Source of the DNA: Flaccisagitta enflata
Taxonomy: Eukaryota > Chaetognatha > Sagittoidea > Aphragmophora
Length of the DNA: 64,000 nucleotides
NCBI GenBank assembly: GCA_965153355.1
Contig: OZ231126.1
Coordinates: 109,120,001-109,184,000 of the forward strand
Reading direction: 5' to 3'
Positions 1 through 14,821 of the stretch are shown here, piece by piece. Position 1 is the stretch's first letter. Each line of letters begins with the position of its first letter. The translations under genes were made by a program, and so were the position numbers. The notes below the pieces were generated by a model that was not told the origin of the DNA, made no database searches, and was given only the letters and a program-made list of their open reading frames with translations.

Positions 1-749
<749 letters not shown>

Positions 750-2825
750 TCCGCTGCAATAAGAGCAGAGGTCTTCTGGAAAATCGCAGGCAGCGCAACG
801 ATAAAGATTTTAGGTGGGAGTGCTGGGAGCGTTGGTAAGTAGTATGGGCGTGTTTCTAGTGAAGATGAAATACGCGTTTGTACCGGTGAAACGCGTTCAC
901 AGCGTGAACATATATTCAAGAATTTCAACTGTCCCATGAGGGAGTGAGCAAAGTGAGTGAGCGAGCCCGTGAATGGAGCAAGCGAGCGAAGCAAGTGTAG
1001 TGAAGTGAAGTGAAGCGCTGCAGAGCGAGTGAGCTTTGCGAGCGAACGAACGTAGCAAGCGACTGAGTGGCCCATTAAAAACGCGATTGTCTGTGACTAG
1101 AAACGCCCCCTAAGTAGTATTTCAGTTATGAATGCTTTGGGAGAGATTCGAATTATCACTCTTTAGCTTTTTTTTTCTTCTTGTCGAAAAATAATGTTGC
1201 CTCGCACAACTCCGACTTGACTTACTTCAAATTAGCTCTTCAAACAAACCAAAACCTTGCAAATGAATGCATGAAGAAAAACTAACACAATCAATTACGC
1301 TTATTGTTGTTATGTTGATAGCAATCATTTATTTTAAAGGAATCTAACGAGTCTATTTTGGGGTATTTTGAACTTTCTTGGCACTTTGGTTGAGAAGGGA
1401 CAAAATGCTTGGATAACGCACGGAAACATCCATTGCAGAAAACTTCGGATCACTTAAACACAAATTTACTGTGCTTAAATTGTATTTCTTGGAAAAAAAA
1501 TTTTTTCACTTAGTAAAAACCAAAAGTGATAGTTATTTTTTTGTGTGTGTGTGTTTTGTGCTTTCCAACCTTTGATATGTCTCCCACAAGAAATAAAAGT
1601 GATTGTTTTAGCTCTAATAAGTAATTTCATATGCTTTCATACAGGTTTGTTTTGAGTAGAGATGTGAGTCCCTACTGAAATGATCAATGGTTATTACCAA
1701 GTACAGATGTCCTTATTTTCAAAGTCGGCTATTACGAGATTCATAATCACATTGAACAACAACGAGTGGATACATATACATGACGCCTGTGTGTCCGTTG
1801 TTGGGAAAGTGAAAAACAAAAAAAAATTGGCAGGGACATTGATACGAGCCCATAAAAAATGAATGAGGCTAAGTGCAACCGACGGACTGATCGACCAGCG
1901 GGGCCACCTGGTCATAGAGTCAATTTTTATTAATTCGACTTACCCGATGATGGTAGTTTCATGGGGAAATTTTTTTTCCAGATGGTGTATGCAACTTTAG
2001 ATCGCAGCGCGGACGACTAATAAAGCATGTGATGTATGTAATGATGGTTACTCTTCCTTATTGCCTAAAGATCGGGGAGAGAGAGAGAGATCAACACGTC
2101 AAAACTGTCAAACAACTGTTCGGGGTGGATATCAAACATTCGCAGCTCGAAGACTAAGGAGACGTCTTATAAAGACTGATATGATTGTGTTTCCGGAATC
2201 ATGATCAAACAAACAAACCCTTCATGGTGACCTATCATCCCATGATATATCTTCTTTGAAGATGAATTCCCTTTCCTCCAATCACTAAGATTTCCCTTTA
2301 ACAAACATTTAGTATAAATTGTCCAAAGTCCCACCCCCTTTGTTTAATTGAGAGGAAGGGTAGCCACTAGGACGTCGGACACCCATAGTTCCTTTTTTTT
2401 CAATTAGATGTAACTCTTGCTGAATTGATTATCCCAGTCAATGCCAGAAGTCAGCGCTAACTTTTATCCCCTAACCCAATAGCATACATAAAAAAATTTT
2501 TTGTTTAATTGTAAGACAAAAGTCTTGTTTTCTGCATAAAAATTACTTATCCAAAGGTTTTGATATTCATTAACCACTAAAATTAGGTCGTACCTAAAAT
2601 TGGATAGGTGAGTATATGAGTGGAAGCATATACTATACAGGAATAAGTAACTTTTGAATGTTTTGTTTATTTTTAGATTTTCAGTTGATTTTGAAAAACA
2701 TTTTTCTTAAAAAATTTTTTGTAAGATACTTTTTGTTGCACATTTCATATCAAGATTCACACAAGGCGGGTAGAGGTGCAGAGACAGCCAAGAAGAATGG
2801 AAAGCCTAGCCAGTAAGCGGAGCCA
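750..2825. other. Intergenic, no gene recognised
   Basis: AT-rich DNA with short chance ORFs only. Positions 945-1075 are rich in 'gagcgag/gtgagtgag' words, and a similar stretch recurs at 44690-44770, so this may be an old dispersed repeat. A remnant of the gaccgac repeat family lies near 1875-1910. A short GA run sits at 2078-2091. Confidence 0.45.
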
Positions 2826-2826
2826 T

Positions 2827-2880
<54 letters not shown>

Positions 2881-2885
2881 CGACG
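2827..2885. repeat. (GAC)n trinucleotide microsatellite
   Basis: About 19 copies of GAC/ACG, imperfect at the right end. It creates a short polyThr ORF that I do not regard as a gene. Confidence 0.9.
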
Positions 2886-3280
2886 CGTAATGCTTTTCAT
2901 CACCCACTTCTAAATTCCCTGTGCAATGACCCTGTTACTCCACCTTGTCAACTTATCAAGCTGATAATGGCGAAGAAAATGAGGACGATGACGATGACAC
3001 CTTTTATTGAATAATTCATATCATGTGAAATGTGAATGAAAATAAATGTGAAAATTTCCTTACTGATATTCCGATATGAGCGGGCAGTGAGATATATTGC
3101 AGCGATGATTAGCAAGGAGGAATAAAAAATCCCGAGTGGCAAAAATGATAAGGACTTGGAAGAGGAAGTTCAAGATTCATAATGACAGCGTCGCGTGCAC
3201 CAGAGGCTTTCAATCTCGAGAAAATGGTGGTTTAGAACACACACAAAGAAACCTCTTTAAAATGACAAAATGGGTGTAAG
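2886..3280. other. Intergenic, nothing recognised
   Basis: AT-rich, with no coding or repeat structure I can support. Confidence 0.4.
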
Positions 3281-3281
3281 A

Positions 3282-3545
3282 ACTAGTGATGTGGAAGCGG
3301 AAGCGAAAGCGGAAGCGGAAGCGGGTGGAAGCGGCACTTTCCCACTGGAAGCGGAAGCGGAAGCGGAAGCGGTTTTCAGAATCTTAGTGGAAGCGGAAGC
3401 GGAAGCGGAAGCGGTTTTTAAAATTTTGGTGGAAGCGGAAGCGGAAGCGGAAATTAAAAATCCAATGGAAGCGGAAGCGGAAGCGGAAGCAGATACAGTG
3501 GAAGCGGAAGCGGAAGCGCTGAAAGCTTCCGCTTCCACTTATACA
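3282..3545. repeat. (GGAAGC)n hexanucleotide block 1
   Basis: Runs of GGAAGC separated by A/T-rich connectors (for example ttttcagaatcttagt). The motif flips to GCTTCC at the right end (about 3525-3538), so the block can fold back. It begins with actagtgatgtggaagc, and the same sequence bounds the second block in inverted orientation near 5690-5708. Long open frames on both strands (Glu-Ala and Ser-Ala repeats) follow from the repeat. Confidence 0.85.
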
Positions 3546-3749
3546 GATTATCAGGCTTGAGCAATTTTATTCTTGTATATTTGGTTTTCCCAATATATAT
3601 AACTAATTTTGTAATTTTCACTATACAATACAAATCAATATTAAAAGAAACAGTCAGGAAAAAAATCAAGGGAGAGTCAAAAAAAAAAAAACAAAATCAA
3701 TGAAATGAATAAACATTCAAGATTCTGAGAACAGAATAAGTAAAAGTGA
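3546..3749. other. Intergenic, nothing recognised
   Basis: AT-rich linker between two repeats, with no feature seen. Confidence 0.4.
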
Positions 3750-3903
3750 GGATACACGACTACCTTAGTTGTGTGCGGGTGGGCAGGAGCAGTGCTGGAG
3801 AAGGTCACCAGAACATTTGGGCCGGAGCAGTAGGCTCAAAAAGCTCAAAAACGCCGAAAAAGTAAAAAGGGGACTGACCAACCGACCAACCGACAGACCG
3901 ACA
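3750..3903 (-). repeat. Dispersed short repeat (GGTCGGTC family), copy
   Basis: A reverse-orientation copy of a family of about 200 bp seen at least eight times in the window. Its landmarks, read here on the plus strand, are a 'gtgcgggtgggcaggagcagtg' core, 'ctcaaaaacgccgaaaaag' and a terminal run of 'gaccaaccgacc' words. The terminal pyrimidine words run directly into a GA microsatellite. It may be a SINE or MITE; I could not identify tRNA boxes or a target duplication. Confidence 0.7.
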
Positions 3904-4136
<233 letters not shown>

Positions 4137-5447
4137 CAGACACATACACACATGCACACACACAAACAAAAAAATAAAAAAATAAACAAACATAGCTATG
4201 ACATCTAATAATAGTTATAAGAAAAATAAAGTTTTTTATCAAATCATAAAGATGAAAATATCTATATGCAGCATCTATCCAATCCAATTTGAAAAATCAT
4301 TATAATGTATAAATCATTATCAATACTTAGTGTATCAATATTATGTTTGTCTGTTACTTTGCCTGCCTAACAGTCATGCTCATCTCTTGATTCGCAAAAT
4401 GGTCATTTTAATAATGATAAATCTAAATTTGATTGTTTGGATAACAAGTTATTTTCAAGTTTTTTTTATAGTGATTTTGTTTTGTACAAAAAATATAATT
4501 GATTGATTTATTTATAGTTAAGAATAAAACATCTGGTAGCTTTTTCCATTTTTACTAACTACATTATTTTTCTATTTTTATATCATTTTTATATCTATAG
4601 TCAAGGGTTTTCATGTATTATAACTATACTTTTCAATTTAAAAAATATTTATTTTTCTTACTCAAGATTCTTGTGAATCAAGTATGATTTTATGTTATAA
4701 TATAATATATGATATAATATATAATATAATATAAAAGTATAGCTACCAAAGGGGCCAACCTTTTAACGAGTTGGCCATCGAGACGATAGCTTTACCAACA
4801 ATTACAATTTACGTGGCAAAGAAAAATTAACCAGTCAGTAGTTCATAAGAACCAAAAGCGAGAATTGTTACCATGCAACTGCTAAAAATTGAAAATTCTA
4901 TGTTCAAAATATCCAACATTGACCAGTCACTAGTTTTAAAAATCAAAAGTGTAAATCAGTAAAGGAAAAAGTTGCATACTCACCAAAATTTTCAACGACT
5001 TTCCAATATATAAAAATAAAGACTATAAATACTTCCAAATAGAAAATATGATGCTTTTATAAGTGCAAATAATATCAGTGATTATTCTCTGAGCAAATAC
5101 TAAAGATTTTATGATACTAAGAAACCATTTGTAAAGAGAGAAAAAAAAATCTGTTTTGATCATTGTGCTCTTATGGTCTCTAAGTTAGTGAGTCATTTAA
5201 TCGGAAAGCATGCTATTCTTCGCTCGCGACGGCTGCCAATAACTTTGAAAAACTTGACGCTTTTTTCATCTGCAGTAAGAGAATTGTTCAAATGCTCAGC
5301 ATCTTGCCGCAATTTAATCTCCCATGCTTTTTCCACTTGACATTCCAATTTTGTCATGTCGTGAGTGATAATCACCCCATTCCATTTCTCCATTCCTCTC
5401 AGCTTCTTTGCCATCAGGATTAGATAAAATAATATAGGTTTTATATA
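4137..5447. other. AT-rich intergenic, no gene recognised
   Basis: Very AT-rich, with a local ATAATAT run at 4690-4735. A 73-aa minus-strand frame at 5193-5414 has no recognisable motif and no splice context I trust. Nothing else seen. Confidence 0.4.
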
Positions 5448-5708
5448 ATGGATATGGTAATGGAAGCGGAAGTGGAAGCGGAAGCGGAAGCGGAAGCGGA
5501 AGCGGAAGCGAAAAAAAAAATTAAAATGGAAGCGGAAGCGGAAGCGGAAGCTTTAAAAATTTTTGAAATGGAAGCAGAAGCGGAAGCGGAAGCGGAAAAA
5601 AAAATTTCAATGGAAGCGGAAGCGGAAGCGGAAGCGGAAGCGAAAAAAATTTTGAAATGGAAGCGGAAGCGGAAGCGGTTCAAAAATTAGGCGCTTCCAC
5701 ATCACTAG
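5448..5708. repeat. (GGAAGC)n hexanucleotide block 2
   Basis: The same design as the block at 3282-3545: GGAAGC runs joined by aaaatttttgaaat-type connectors, ending in a GCTTCC flip and 'cacatcactagt', the reverse complement of the start of block 1. The shared terminal sequence suggests the two are copies of one dispersed minisatellite-like unit in opposite orientation. Confidence 0.8.
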
Positions 5709-6605
5709 TAAGAACATGAGCGACTAACGGCCACATGGACGAAATACCGTTATAACGACATTGGGCAGATGGATGGAAAGGCGCACGTTTGGACGCTCGA
5801 CAAAGTAATTTATCATATAGAACTAGCGATGCGATTTTGTCTTTTGTTTTTTTCATCAAAAGCCCTCTGTCAAAAGCGCGCTTTGCACTGTCATTTTGAT
5901 ACCCATTGCAGACAAAGATTGTGAAACTATGGGGAAGAGATAGACGTCGTCATTGATTTTTTATGATAGCTTGAGTATTTTTTCTTCCCGGGAGTCACTA
6001 TGACGATTCCCTCTTCATTGTGTGCGTTATATGATACAATTTTATATGAGGTGTCAGCCCGAATTTTTACCGCATTTATCTCCTTTAGAAGTTTAAATCT
6101 ATGGGGCCCTGTCCCGAGCATTTTTGTCCACATGGCTGTGGCCAAGTAGGGAACTTAGCGAAAAAAAGGCAATATTTTTCTCATTGAATACAACTATTGA
6201 ACAATGTCAATACAAGTGTTCTTGATGTCATCGTCAAGTTTCAACTTGCTATGAGCACATCTAGCATGGATAATATGGTCTCAATGTGCAGAGATTGTAT
6301 ACATTCCTATGGAAGAGAAAAAAATTTTCATTGCCGCCTTTTGCCACGGAAATTTTTACATCACTGTGTGGAGAATTGAATAAGGAACCCAGATATATAG
6401 TTTCATGGTCCAGTTTTGGCTAGCCTTTGCGTAAATCCACATGGAAATCTCATTGCAACTCAGCGATCCGTTTCCGCTGATGGCGAGCGCCGATCGCAGT
6501 GAGTCAAAACTGAGATCATCATCGATTCTAGCATCGCCGGTTTGTGTAAACCAGCGGCATTCGCCATTGTATGTTAACAGCTATTCAGTTTGATCATAAT
6601 AAATA
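5709..6605. other. Intergenic, nothing recognised
   Basis: No coding segment with supportable splice sites. A 72-aa minus-strand frame at 5927-6145 lacks recognisable motifs. Confidence 0.4.
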
Positions 6606-6775
6606 ATAAAGCCGGATACACGGCAATCCAGTTGCGGACGGTTGGGCAGGAGCAGTAATGAAAAAAACACTCAGAATTCAAAAATGTGACAGACAGACCA
6701 ACGGACCGATGGACGGACCAACCTACCAACCTACCGACTGACATGGCAAGGTGTAGAGTCGCGTGTCCACGACTA
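6606..6775 (-). repeat. Dispersed short repeat (GGTCGGTC family), copy
   Basis: Contains 'gccggatacacggc', 'ggttgggcaggagcagtaatg' and a long run of gacc/gacgg words, ending at 'gtgtagagtcgcgtg...cgactaaaaa'. It is in reverse orientation relative to the copies at 28910 and 44866, and both ends of the family can be recognised here. Confidence 0.75.
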
Positions 6776-6879
6776 AAAATTATGATTTTTAATAGAATAT
6801 AGATAAGGATATATCTTCATGATGACAATAATGGAAATAAATGTATGTCATATTATTAAATTAAGGGATATTGGAAAAA

Positions 6880-7815
6880 ATTTATCATTTAAGTCAATTT
6901 TGTTATTTATGTTATGTAAAGTCTTCCTTGTTGTCACTTTTATTACTTTTGTCATCTTGTTACTTTTGTCACTTTTGTTACTTTAGTCACTTTAATCACT
7001 TTAGTCACTTTAGTCACTTTACTCACTTTAATCACTTTAATCACTTTTGTCATTTTTGTCATTTTATCATTTTTGTCATTTTTATCATTTCTATCATTTC
7101 AGTCATTTTAGTCATTTTAGTTATTTTTGGTCCTTTTAGTCCTTTTAGTCATTTTAGTCATTTTTGTCATTTTAGTCATTTTAGTCATTCTAACCATTTT
7201 AGTTATTTAAGTCATTTTAGCCATTTCAGTTTTTTCAGTTATTTTTGTTATTTTTGTTATTTTGTCATTTTTGTCATTTTTGTCATTTTAGTTATTTTAC
7301 TTATTTTTGTCATTTCAGTTATTTTTTATTATTTTTGTTATTTTTTTTTGTTACTTTTATCATTTTTGTCATTTTTGTTATTTTTGTCTTTTTTGTTGTT
7401 TTTTGTCATTTTTGTCATTTTTGTCATTTTTTGTCATTTTGTTATTTTTGTTATTTTTATCATTTTTGTCATTTTTGTCATTTTTGTTGTTTTAGTTGTT
7501 TTAGTTGTTTTTGTCATTTTAGTCATTTTAGTCATTTTAGTCATTTCAGTCATTTCAGATATTCTTGTCATTTTTGTCATTTTTATCATTTTATTATTTT
7601 TGTCATTTTTTTCAAATTCATCATTTTTGTCATTTTGTCAATTTTGCCGTTTTAGTCATTTTAATTTTTTTTTAATTTCAGTTGTTTTTGTCATTTTAAT
7701 CATTTATGCTGTTTTAAGTCATTCTAAATCATTCTAGGTCATTTTAAGTCCTAAGTTATTTTAGGGCATTTTAAGTCATTTTAATCAATTTTGTCATTTT
7801 TGTCATTTCAAGATA
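6880..7815. repeat. 10-bp-period minisatellite (GTCATTTTnR)
   Basis: Roughly 930 bp made of degenerate units close to gtcattttag / gtcatttttg. All three plus frames stay open for long stretches (Phe/Ile/Leu/Val/His only), a consequence of the T-rich repeat and not evidence of a membrane protein. Confidence 0.9.
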
Positions 7816-8900
7816 TTTTATATTATTCATTTTAATTCTATTGGTTATTCTAAATCTTGCATGCAAAAAAATTTTAAAAATAGAAAAAATTCATGAGGCA
7901 AGTTAAAGTGAATTGCAGTGTGGGATTCACAATGAAATTAGTTCTCAGTCATTTACAGAAGAGGAGAAGCTGAAGAGTTGTAAGGCGGAGTGAGGAAGAT
8001 GAGGAGGGGGCTAATTTTTGGATGCTCTTTTTTAAATCATTGCAAGTTCTTGTAGAAACAATCACGGGGACATCTATGAACACTTAAAAGAAATACAATT
8101 TGCTTTTTGCTAACATAAGACGTTTGCATTCCTTGAGTCGCTCAGCTCATATAGTGCGGCGCCAGGAAGTGAGAAGTTTTCTTCAGATTTCCGTTTCCTT
8201 CCGTAAATGCAGAAAATTGAACTTGGCTAATTGAGGGACATATGAATTGGATAATCTTTACCCAGTTTGGACGTATGCATGCATGATGAGTCAGCAGACA
8301 ACGAGAAAACATTAAATGTCCTCATATAATAAATTCCATGAGCCATGCTAGTAGAACGCGACTGAAAAAAAGGAAATGGAAGATAAGAAATGAGTGTTTG
8401 AGAAAAAGAAGAGGAAAAAATCCGATGCGAGGGGGAAAAATGACCTTCCGAAAAGATTCACCCTTTGGCTTTGAGGGTCAAAGGGGGAAAGAAAAATCCC
8501 CCCATAAAAGAATCCTCATAAAGTATTTGAAGCGTCAAATAATTTTACGCCTCTCCTGTCACCTCTTCAGGAACTTCACTTTCTTTTTCTCACATATTCA
8601 TCCTCCAACTCGACAGTCTTATCTACATTTTCAATGTTCTGAGTTCGCGGTTCTATGTGAGATCTTAGAAAGACAATTGTACAAGGCAATACAAAAGCTT
8701 AGCAAATCAGACGAGGCGTCAATCAGTCAACCGTTTTTATCCGCGCATGATTCTTAACTTTTGGCAGGCCGATCTATATCGTTGCCCCAGCAAAGAATTA
8801 GCGAGAATAAAGCATCATTGGCTCAACTCCTACATATTTGCAACTTCAGCAGCTGTGGCCTTGTGTTTCCCTAAGATTGTCTCACGGCCTTCAAAAGTTG
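7816..8900. other. Left flank of the giant element, no gene recognised
   Basis: A 139-aa plus-strand frame at 8338-8757 starts with a basic stretch but has no recognisable domain. On the minus strand next to the junction (8900 downward) one frame stays open for only 22 codons. Confidence 0.4.
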
Positions 8901-8997
8901 AGCATGGGTGATTTGGCACACCAGTAGCCTCCACACCAATGTTTTTGAAAGTATCTTAAGACAACACACAGGCGACTTAGTGTTGGTAACACACCAA

Positions 8998-11900
8998 ATG
9001 ACCCATTTCAGGCGACCATCACACCATTTCTCAAGTTATTTCATGCATGCTGATCGAGCTACCATCACACCAAACAGGCGACCATCACACCATTTTTCAT
9101 TCAATCAAAACAGATAATGCTACCATCACACCAAACAGGCGACCATCACGCCAAGCAGGCGACCATCACACCATTCTTCATAAAAACACATCCATACACA
9201 AAGAATATACCTAACAGGCGACCATCACACCAAACAGGCGAGCATCACACCATTATTCATCAAAGTATATCCATATACTTCAAAAATACTACCATCACAC
9301 CAAACAGGCGACCAACACACCAAACAGGCGACTATCACACCATTTTTCATAGAAATACATGCATAAACATGGCATATACTACCATCACACCAAACAGGCG
9401 ACCATCACACCAAACAGGCGACCATCACACCAAACAGGCGACCATCACACCAAACAGGCGACCATCACACCAAACAGGCGACCATCACACCATTTTTCAG
9501 AGAAATACATGCATAAACATGGCATACACTACCATCACACCAAACAGGCGACCATCACACCAAACAGGCGACCATCACACCAAACAGGCGACCATCACAC
9601 CACACAGGCGACCATCACACCATTTTTCAGAGAAATACATGCATAAACATGGAATATACTACCATCACATCAAACAGGCGACCATCACACCAAACAGGCG
9701 ACCATCACACCAAACAGGCGACCATCACGCCATTTTTCAGAGAAATACATGCATAAGCATGGAATAAACTACCATCACACCAAACAGGCAACCATCACAC
9801 CAAACAGGCGACCATCACACCAAACAGGCAACTATCACACCAAACAGGCGACCATCACGCCATTATTCATCAAAATATATCCATACACTTCGAAAATACT
9901 ACCATCACACCAAACAGGCGACCATCACACCAAACAGGCGACCATCACACCAAACAAGCAACCATCACACCAAACAGGCGACCATCACACCAAACAGGCG
10001 ACTATCACACCATTTTTCATAGAAATACATGCATAAACATGGCATATACTACCATCTCACCAAACAGGCGACCATCACACCAAACAAGCGACCATCACAC
10101 CATTATTCATCAAAATATATCCATACACTTCGAAAATACTACCATCACACCAAACAGGCGACCATCACACCAAACAGGCAACCATCACACCAAATAGGCG
10201 ACCATCACACCAACCAGGCGACCATCACACCAAACAGGCGACCATCACACCATTTTTTAGAGAAATACATGCATAAACATGGAATATACTACCATCACAC
10301 CAAACAGGCGACCATCACACCAAACAGGCAACCATCAAACCAAACAGGCGACCATCACACCAAACAGGCGACCATCACACCATTTTTTAGAGAAATACAT
10401 GCATAAACATGGAATATACTACCATCACACCAAACAGGCGACCATCACACCAAACAGGCAACCATCAAACCAAACAGGCGACCATCACACCAAACAGGCG
10501 ACCATCACACCATTTTTTAGAGAAATACATGCATAAACATGGAATATACTACCATAACATCAAACAGGCGACCATCACACCAGACAGGCGACCATCACAC
10601 CAAACAGGCGACCATCACACCATTTTTTAAGACAAATACATGCATAAACATGGAATAAACTACCATCACACCAAACAGGCAACCATCACACCAAACAGGC
10701 GACCATCACACCAAACAGGCGACCATCACACCAAACAGGCGACCATCACACCAAACAGGCGACCATCACACCAACCAGGCGACCATCACACCAAACAGGC
10801 GACCATCACACCAAACAGGCGACCATCACACCAAACAGGCGACCATCACACCATTATTCATCAAAGTATATCCATATACTTCAAAAATACTACCATCACA
10901 CCAAACAGGTGACCACCCCACCAAACAGGCGACTATCACACCATTTTTCATAGAAATACATGTATAAACATGGCATCTACTACCATCACACCAAACAGGC
11001 AACCATCACACCAAACAGGCGACCATCACACCAAACAGGCGACCATCACACCAAACAGGCGACCATCACACCAAAGAGGCGACCATCACACCATCTTTTA
11101 GAGAAATATATCCATACACTTCGAAAATACTACCATCACACCAAACAGGCGACCATCACACCAAACAGGCGACCATCACACCAAACAGGCGACCATCACA
11201 CCATTTTTCAGAGAAAAACATGCATAAACATGGCATACACTACCATCACACCAAACAGGCGACCATCACACCAAACAGGCGACCATCACACCAAACAGGC
11301 GACCATCACACCATTTTTCAGAGAAATACATGCATAAACATGGAATATACTACCATCACATCAAACAGACGACCATCACACCAAACAGGTGACCATCAAA
11401 CCAAACAGGCGACCATCACGCCATTTTTCAGAGAAATACATGCATAAGCATGGAATAAACTACCATCACACCAAACAGGCAACCATCACACCAAACAGGC
11501 GACCATCACACCAAACAGGCGACTATCACACCAAACAGGCGACCATCACGCCATTATTCATCAAAATATATCCATACACTTTAAAAATACTACCATCACA
11601 CCAAACAGGCGACCATCACACCAAACAGGCGACCATCACACCAAACAGGCAACCATCACACCAAACAGGCGACCATCACACCAAACAGGCGACTATCACA
11701 CCATTTTTCATAGAAATACATGCATAAACATGGCATATACTACCATCACACCAAACAGGCGACCATCACACCAAACAGGCGACCATCACACCATTATTCA
11801 TCAAAATATATCCATACACTTTGAAAATACTACCATCACACCAAACAGGAGACCATCACACCAAACAGGCAACCATCACACCAAATAGGCGACCATCACA

Positions 11901-14790
11901 CCAACCAGGCGACCATCACACCAAACAGGCGACCATCACACCATTTTTTAGAGAAATACATGCATAAACATGGAATATACTACCATCACACCAAACAGGC
12001 GACCATCACACCAAACAGGCAACCATCAAACCAAACAGGCGACCATCACACCAAACAGGCAACCATCACACCAAACAGGCGACCATCACACCAAACAGGC
12101 GACTATCACACTATTTTTCATAGAAATACATGCATACACATGGCATATACTACCATCACACCAAACAGGCGACCATCACACCAAACAGGCGACCATCACA
12201 CCAAACAGGCGACCATCGCACAAAACAGGCGACCATCACACCATTTTTCAGAGAAATACATTCATAAACATGGAATATACTACCATCACATCAAACAGGC
12301 GACCATCACACCAGACAGGCGACCATCACACCAAACAGGCGACCATCACACCATTTTTTAAGACAAATACATGCATAAACATGGAATAAACTACCATCAC
12401 ACCAAACAGGCAACCATCACACCAAACAGGCGACCATCACACCAAACAGGCGACCATCACACCAAACAGGCGACCATCACACCAAACAGGCGACCATCAC
12501 ACCATTATTCATCAAAATATATCCATACACTTCGAAAATGACTAAAATACTACCATCACACCAAACAGGAGACCATCACACCAAACAGGCGACCATCACA
12601 CCAAACAGGCGACCATCACACCAACCAGGCGACCATCACACCAAACAGGCGACCATCACACCAAACAAGCGACCATCACACCAAACAGGCGACCATCACA
12701 CCATTATTCATCAAAATATATCCATACACTTCAAAAATACTACCATCACACCAAACAGGCAACCATCACACCAAACAGGCAACCATCACACCAAACAGGC
12801 GACCATCACACCAAACAGGCGATCATCACACCAAACAGGCGACCATCACACCATTTTTTTGAGAAATACATATATAAACATGGAATATACTACCATCACA
12901 CCAAACAGGCAACCATCACACCAAACAGGCAACCATCACACCAAACAGGCGACCATCACACCAAACAGGCGACCATCACACCAAACAGGCGACCATCACA
13001 CCATTTTTCAGAGAAACACATGCATAAACATGGAATATACTACCATCACATCAAACAGGCGACCATCACACCAAACAGGCGACCATCACACTAAACAGGC
13101 GACCATCACACCATTTTTTAAGAGAAATACATGCATAAACATGGAATAAACTACCATCACACCAAACAGGCAACCATCACACCAAACAGGCGACCATCAC
13201 ACTAAACAGGGGACCATCACACAAACAGGCGACCATCACACCAAACAGGCGACCATCACGCCATTATTCATCAAAATATATCCATACACTTCAAAAATAC
13301 TACCATCACACCAAACAGGCGACCATCACACCAAACAGGCGACCATCACACCAAACAGGCGACCATCACACCAAACAGGCGACCATCACACTATTTTTTA
13401 TAGAAATGCATGCATAAACATGGCATATACTACCATCACACCAAACAGGCAACCATCACACCAAACAGGTGACCATCACACCAAACAGGCGACCATCACA
13501 CCATTTTTCAGAGAAATACATGCATAAACATGGAATAAACTACCATCACACCAAACAGGCAACCATCACACCAAACAGGCGACCATCATACCAAACAGGC
13601 GACCATCACACCAAACAGGCGATCATCACACCATTATTCATCAAAATATTTCCATACACTTCGAAAATACTACCATCTCACCAAACAGGCGACCATCACA
13701 CCAAACAGGCGACCATCACACCAAACAGGCAACCATCACACCATTTTTCATAGAAATACATGCATAAACATGGCATACACTACCATCACACCAAACAGGC
13801 GACCATCACACCAACAGGCGACCATCACACCAAACAGGCGACCATCACACCAAACAGGCGACCATCACACCATTATTCATCAAAATATATCCATACACTT
13901 CGAAAATACTACCATCACACCAAACAGGAGACCATCACACCAAACAGGCGACCATCACACCAAACAGGCGACCATCACACCAAGCAGGCGACCATCACAC
14001 CAAACAGGTGACCATCACACCAAACAGGCGACCATCACACCAAACAGGCGACCATCACGCCATTATTCATCAAAATATATCCATACAATTGAAAATACTA
14101 CCATCACACCAAACAGGCGACCATCACACCAAACAGGCGACCATCACCCAAACAGGCGACAATTATCAATAATTATCAAAATATATCCATACCGCTGCAT
14201 GCACCAAACAGGCGACCCATCACACTATTTTTCAGAGAAATACATGCATAAACATGGAATATACTACCATCACACCAAACAGGCAACCATCACACCAAAT
14301 AGGCGACCATCACCCCAAACAGGTGACCATCACAACAAACAGGCGACCATCACGCCAAACAGGCGAACATCACACCATTTTTAATACATTCACTATAGAA
14401 TGCCACCATCACATCAAGCAGGCGACCATCACACCATTCATCATTAAAACTCATTCATACTCATAGAATCCACCAAACAGGCGACCATCACACCAAACAG
14501 GCGACATTCACACCACTTTTCATCAAATTAATCCCTACACTTGGAAAGTACTATGATCACACCAAACAGGTGACCATCACACCAAATAGGCGACTATCAC
14601 AATCACACCTTTTTTCATAGAAATATATGCATAAACATGCCATACATTACCATCACACCAAACATTACCAAACATTACCATCACACCAAACACCAAACAG
14701 GTGACCATTACACCAAACAGGCGACCATCACACCAAACAGGCGACCGTCACACCAAACAGGTGACTACCACACCATTTTTCATCTTTATA
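8998..14790 (+). repeat. 20-bp tandem array with spaced higher order, left arm
   Basis: The basic unit is close to ACCATCACACCAAACAGGCG, in runs of 2-9 copies. Runs are separated by one of two about 42-bp spacers, one containing 'catgcataaacatgg' and the other 'tatccatacacttcgaaa', giving higher-order units of roughly 110-200 bp. All plus frames remain open and give HTKQATITPNRRPS-like peptides; these are repeat artefacts. Common variants are GGCA for GGCG and a single-base deletion that shifts the register. Confidence 0.95.
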
Positions 14791-14821
14791 TCAGTCAATG
14801 GACAAAACATGATAGGTATAT

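Noticed and set aside
6871-7737. 288-aa hydrophobic ORF that resembles a membrane protein
   Set aside because: All three frames are open because the 10-bp unit is T-rich and stop-poor; the hydrophobicity follows from TTT/ATT codons.
8338-8757. 139-aa ORF just left of the giant element
   Set aside because: No domain, no homologous pattern, biased N-terminus; could be chance in AT-poor sequence.
9117-9767. Long plus-strand ORFs of HTKQATITPNRRPS type
   Set aside because: A 20-bp unit without stops keeps frames open for hundreds of codons. Frames switch at each indel and no start or splice context is conserved.
8998-14790. Regularly spaced 20-bp repeats that might look like a CRISPR array
   Set aside because: Units are directly adjacent with no unique spacers, the intervening segments are themselves repeated, and the window is eukaryotic. 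It is a tandem array in a transposon arm.
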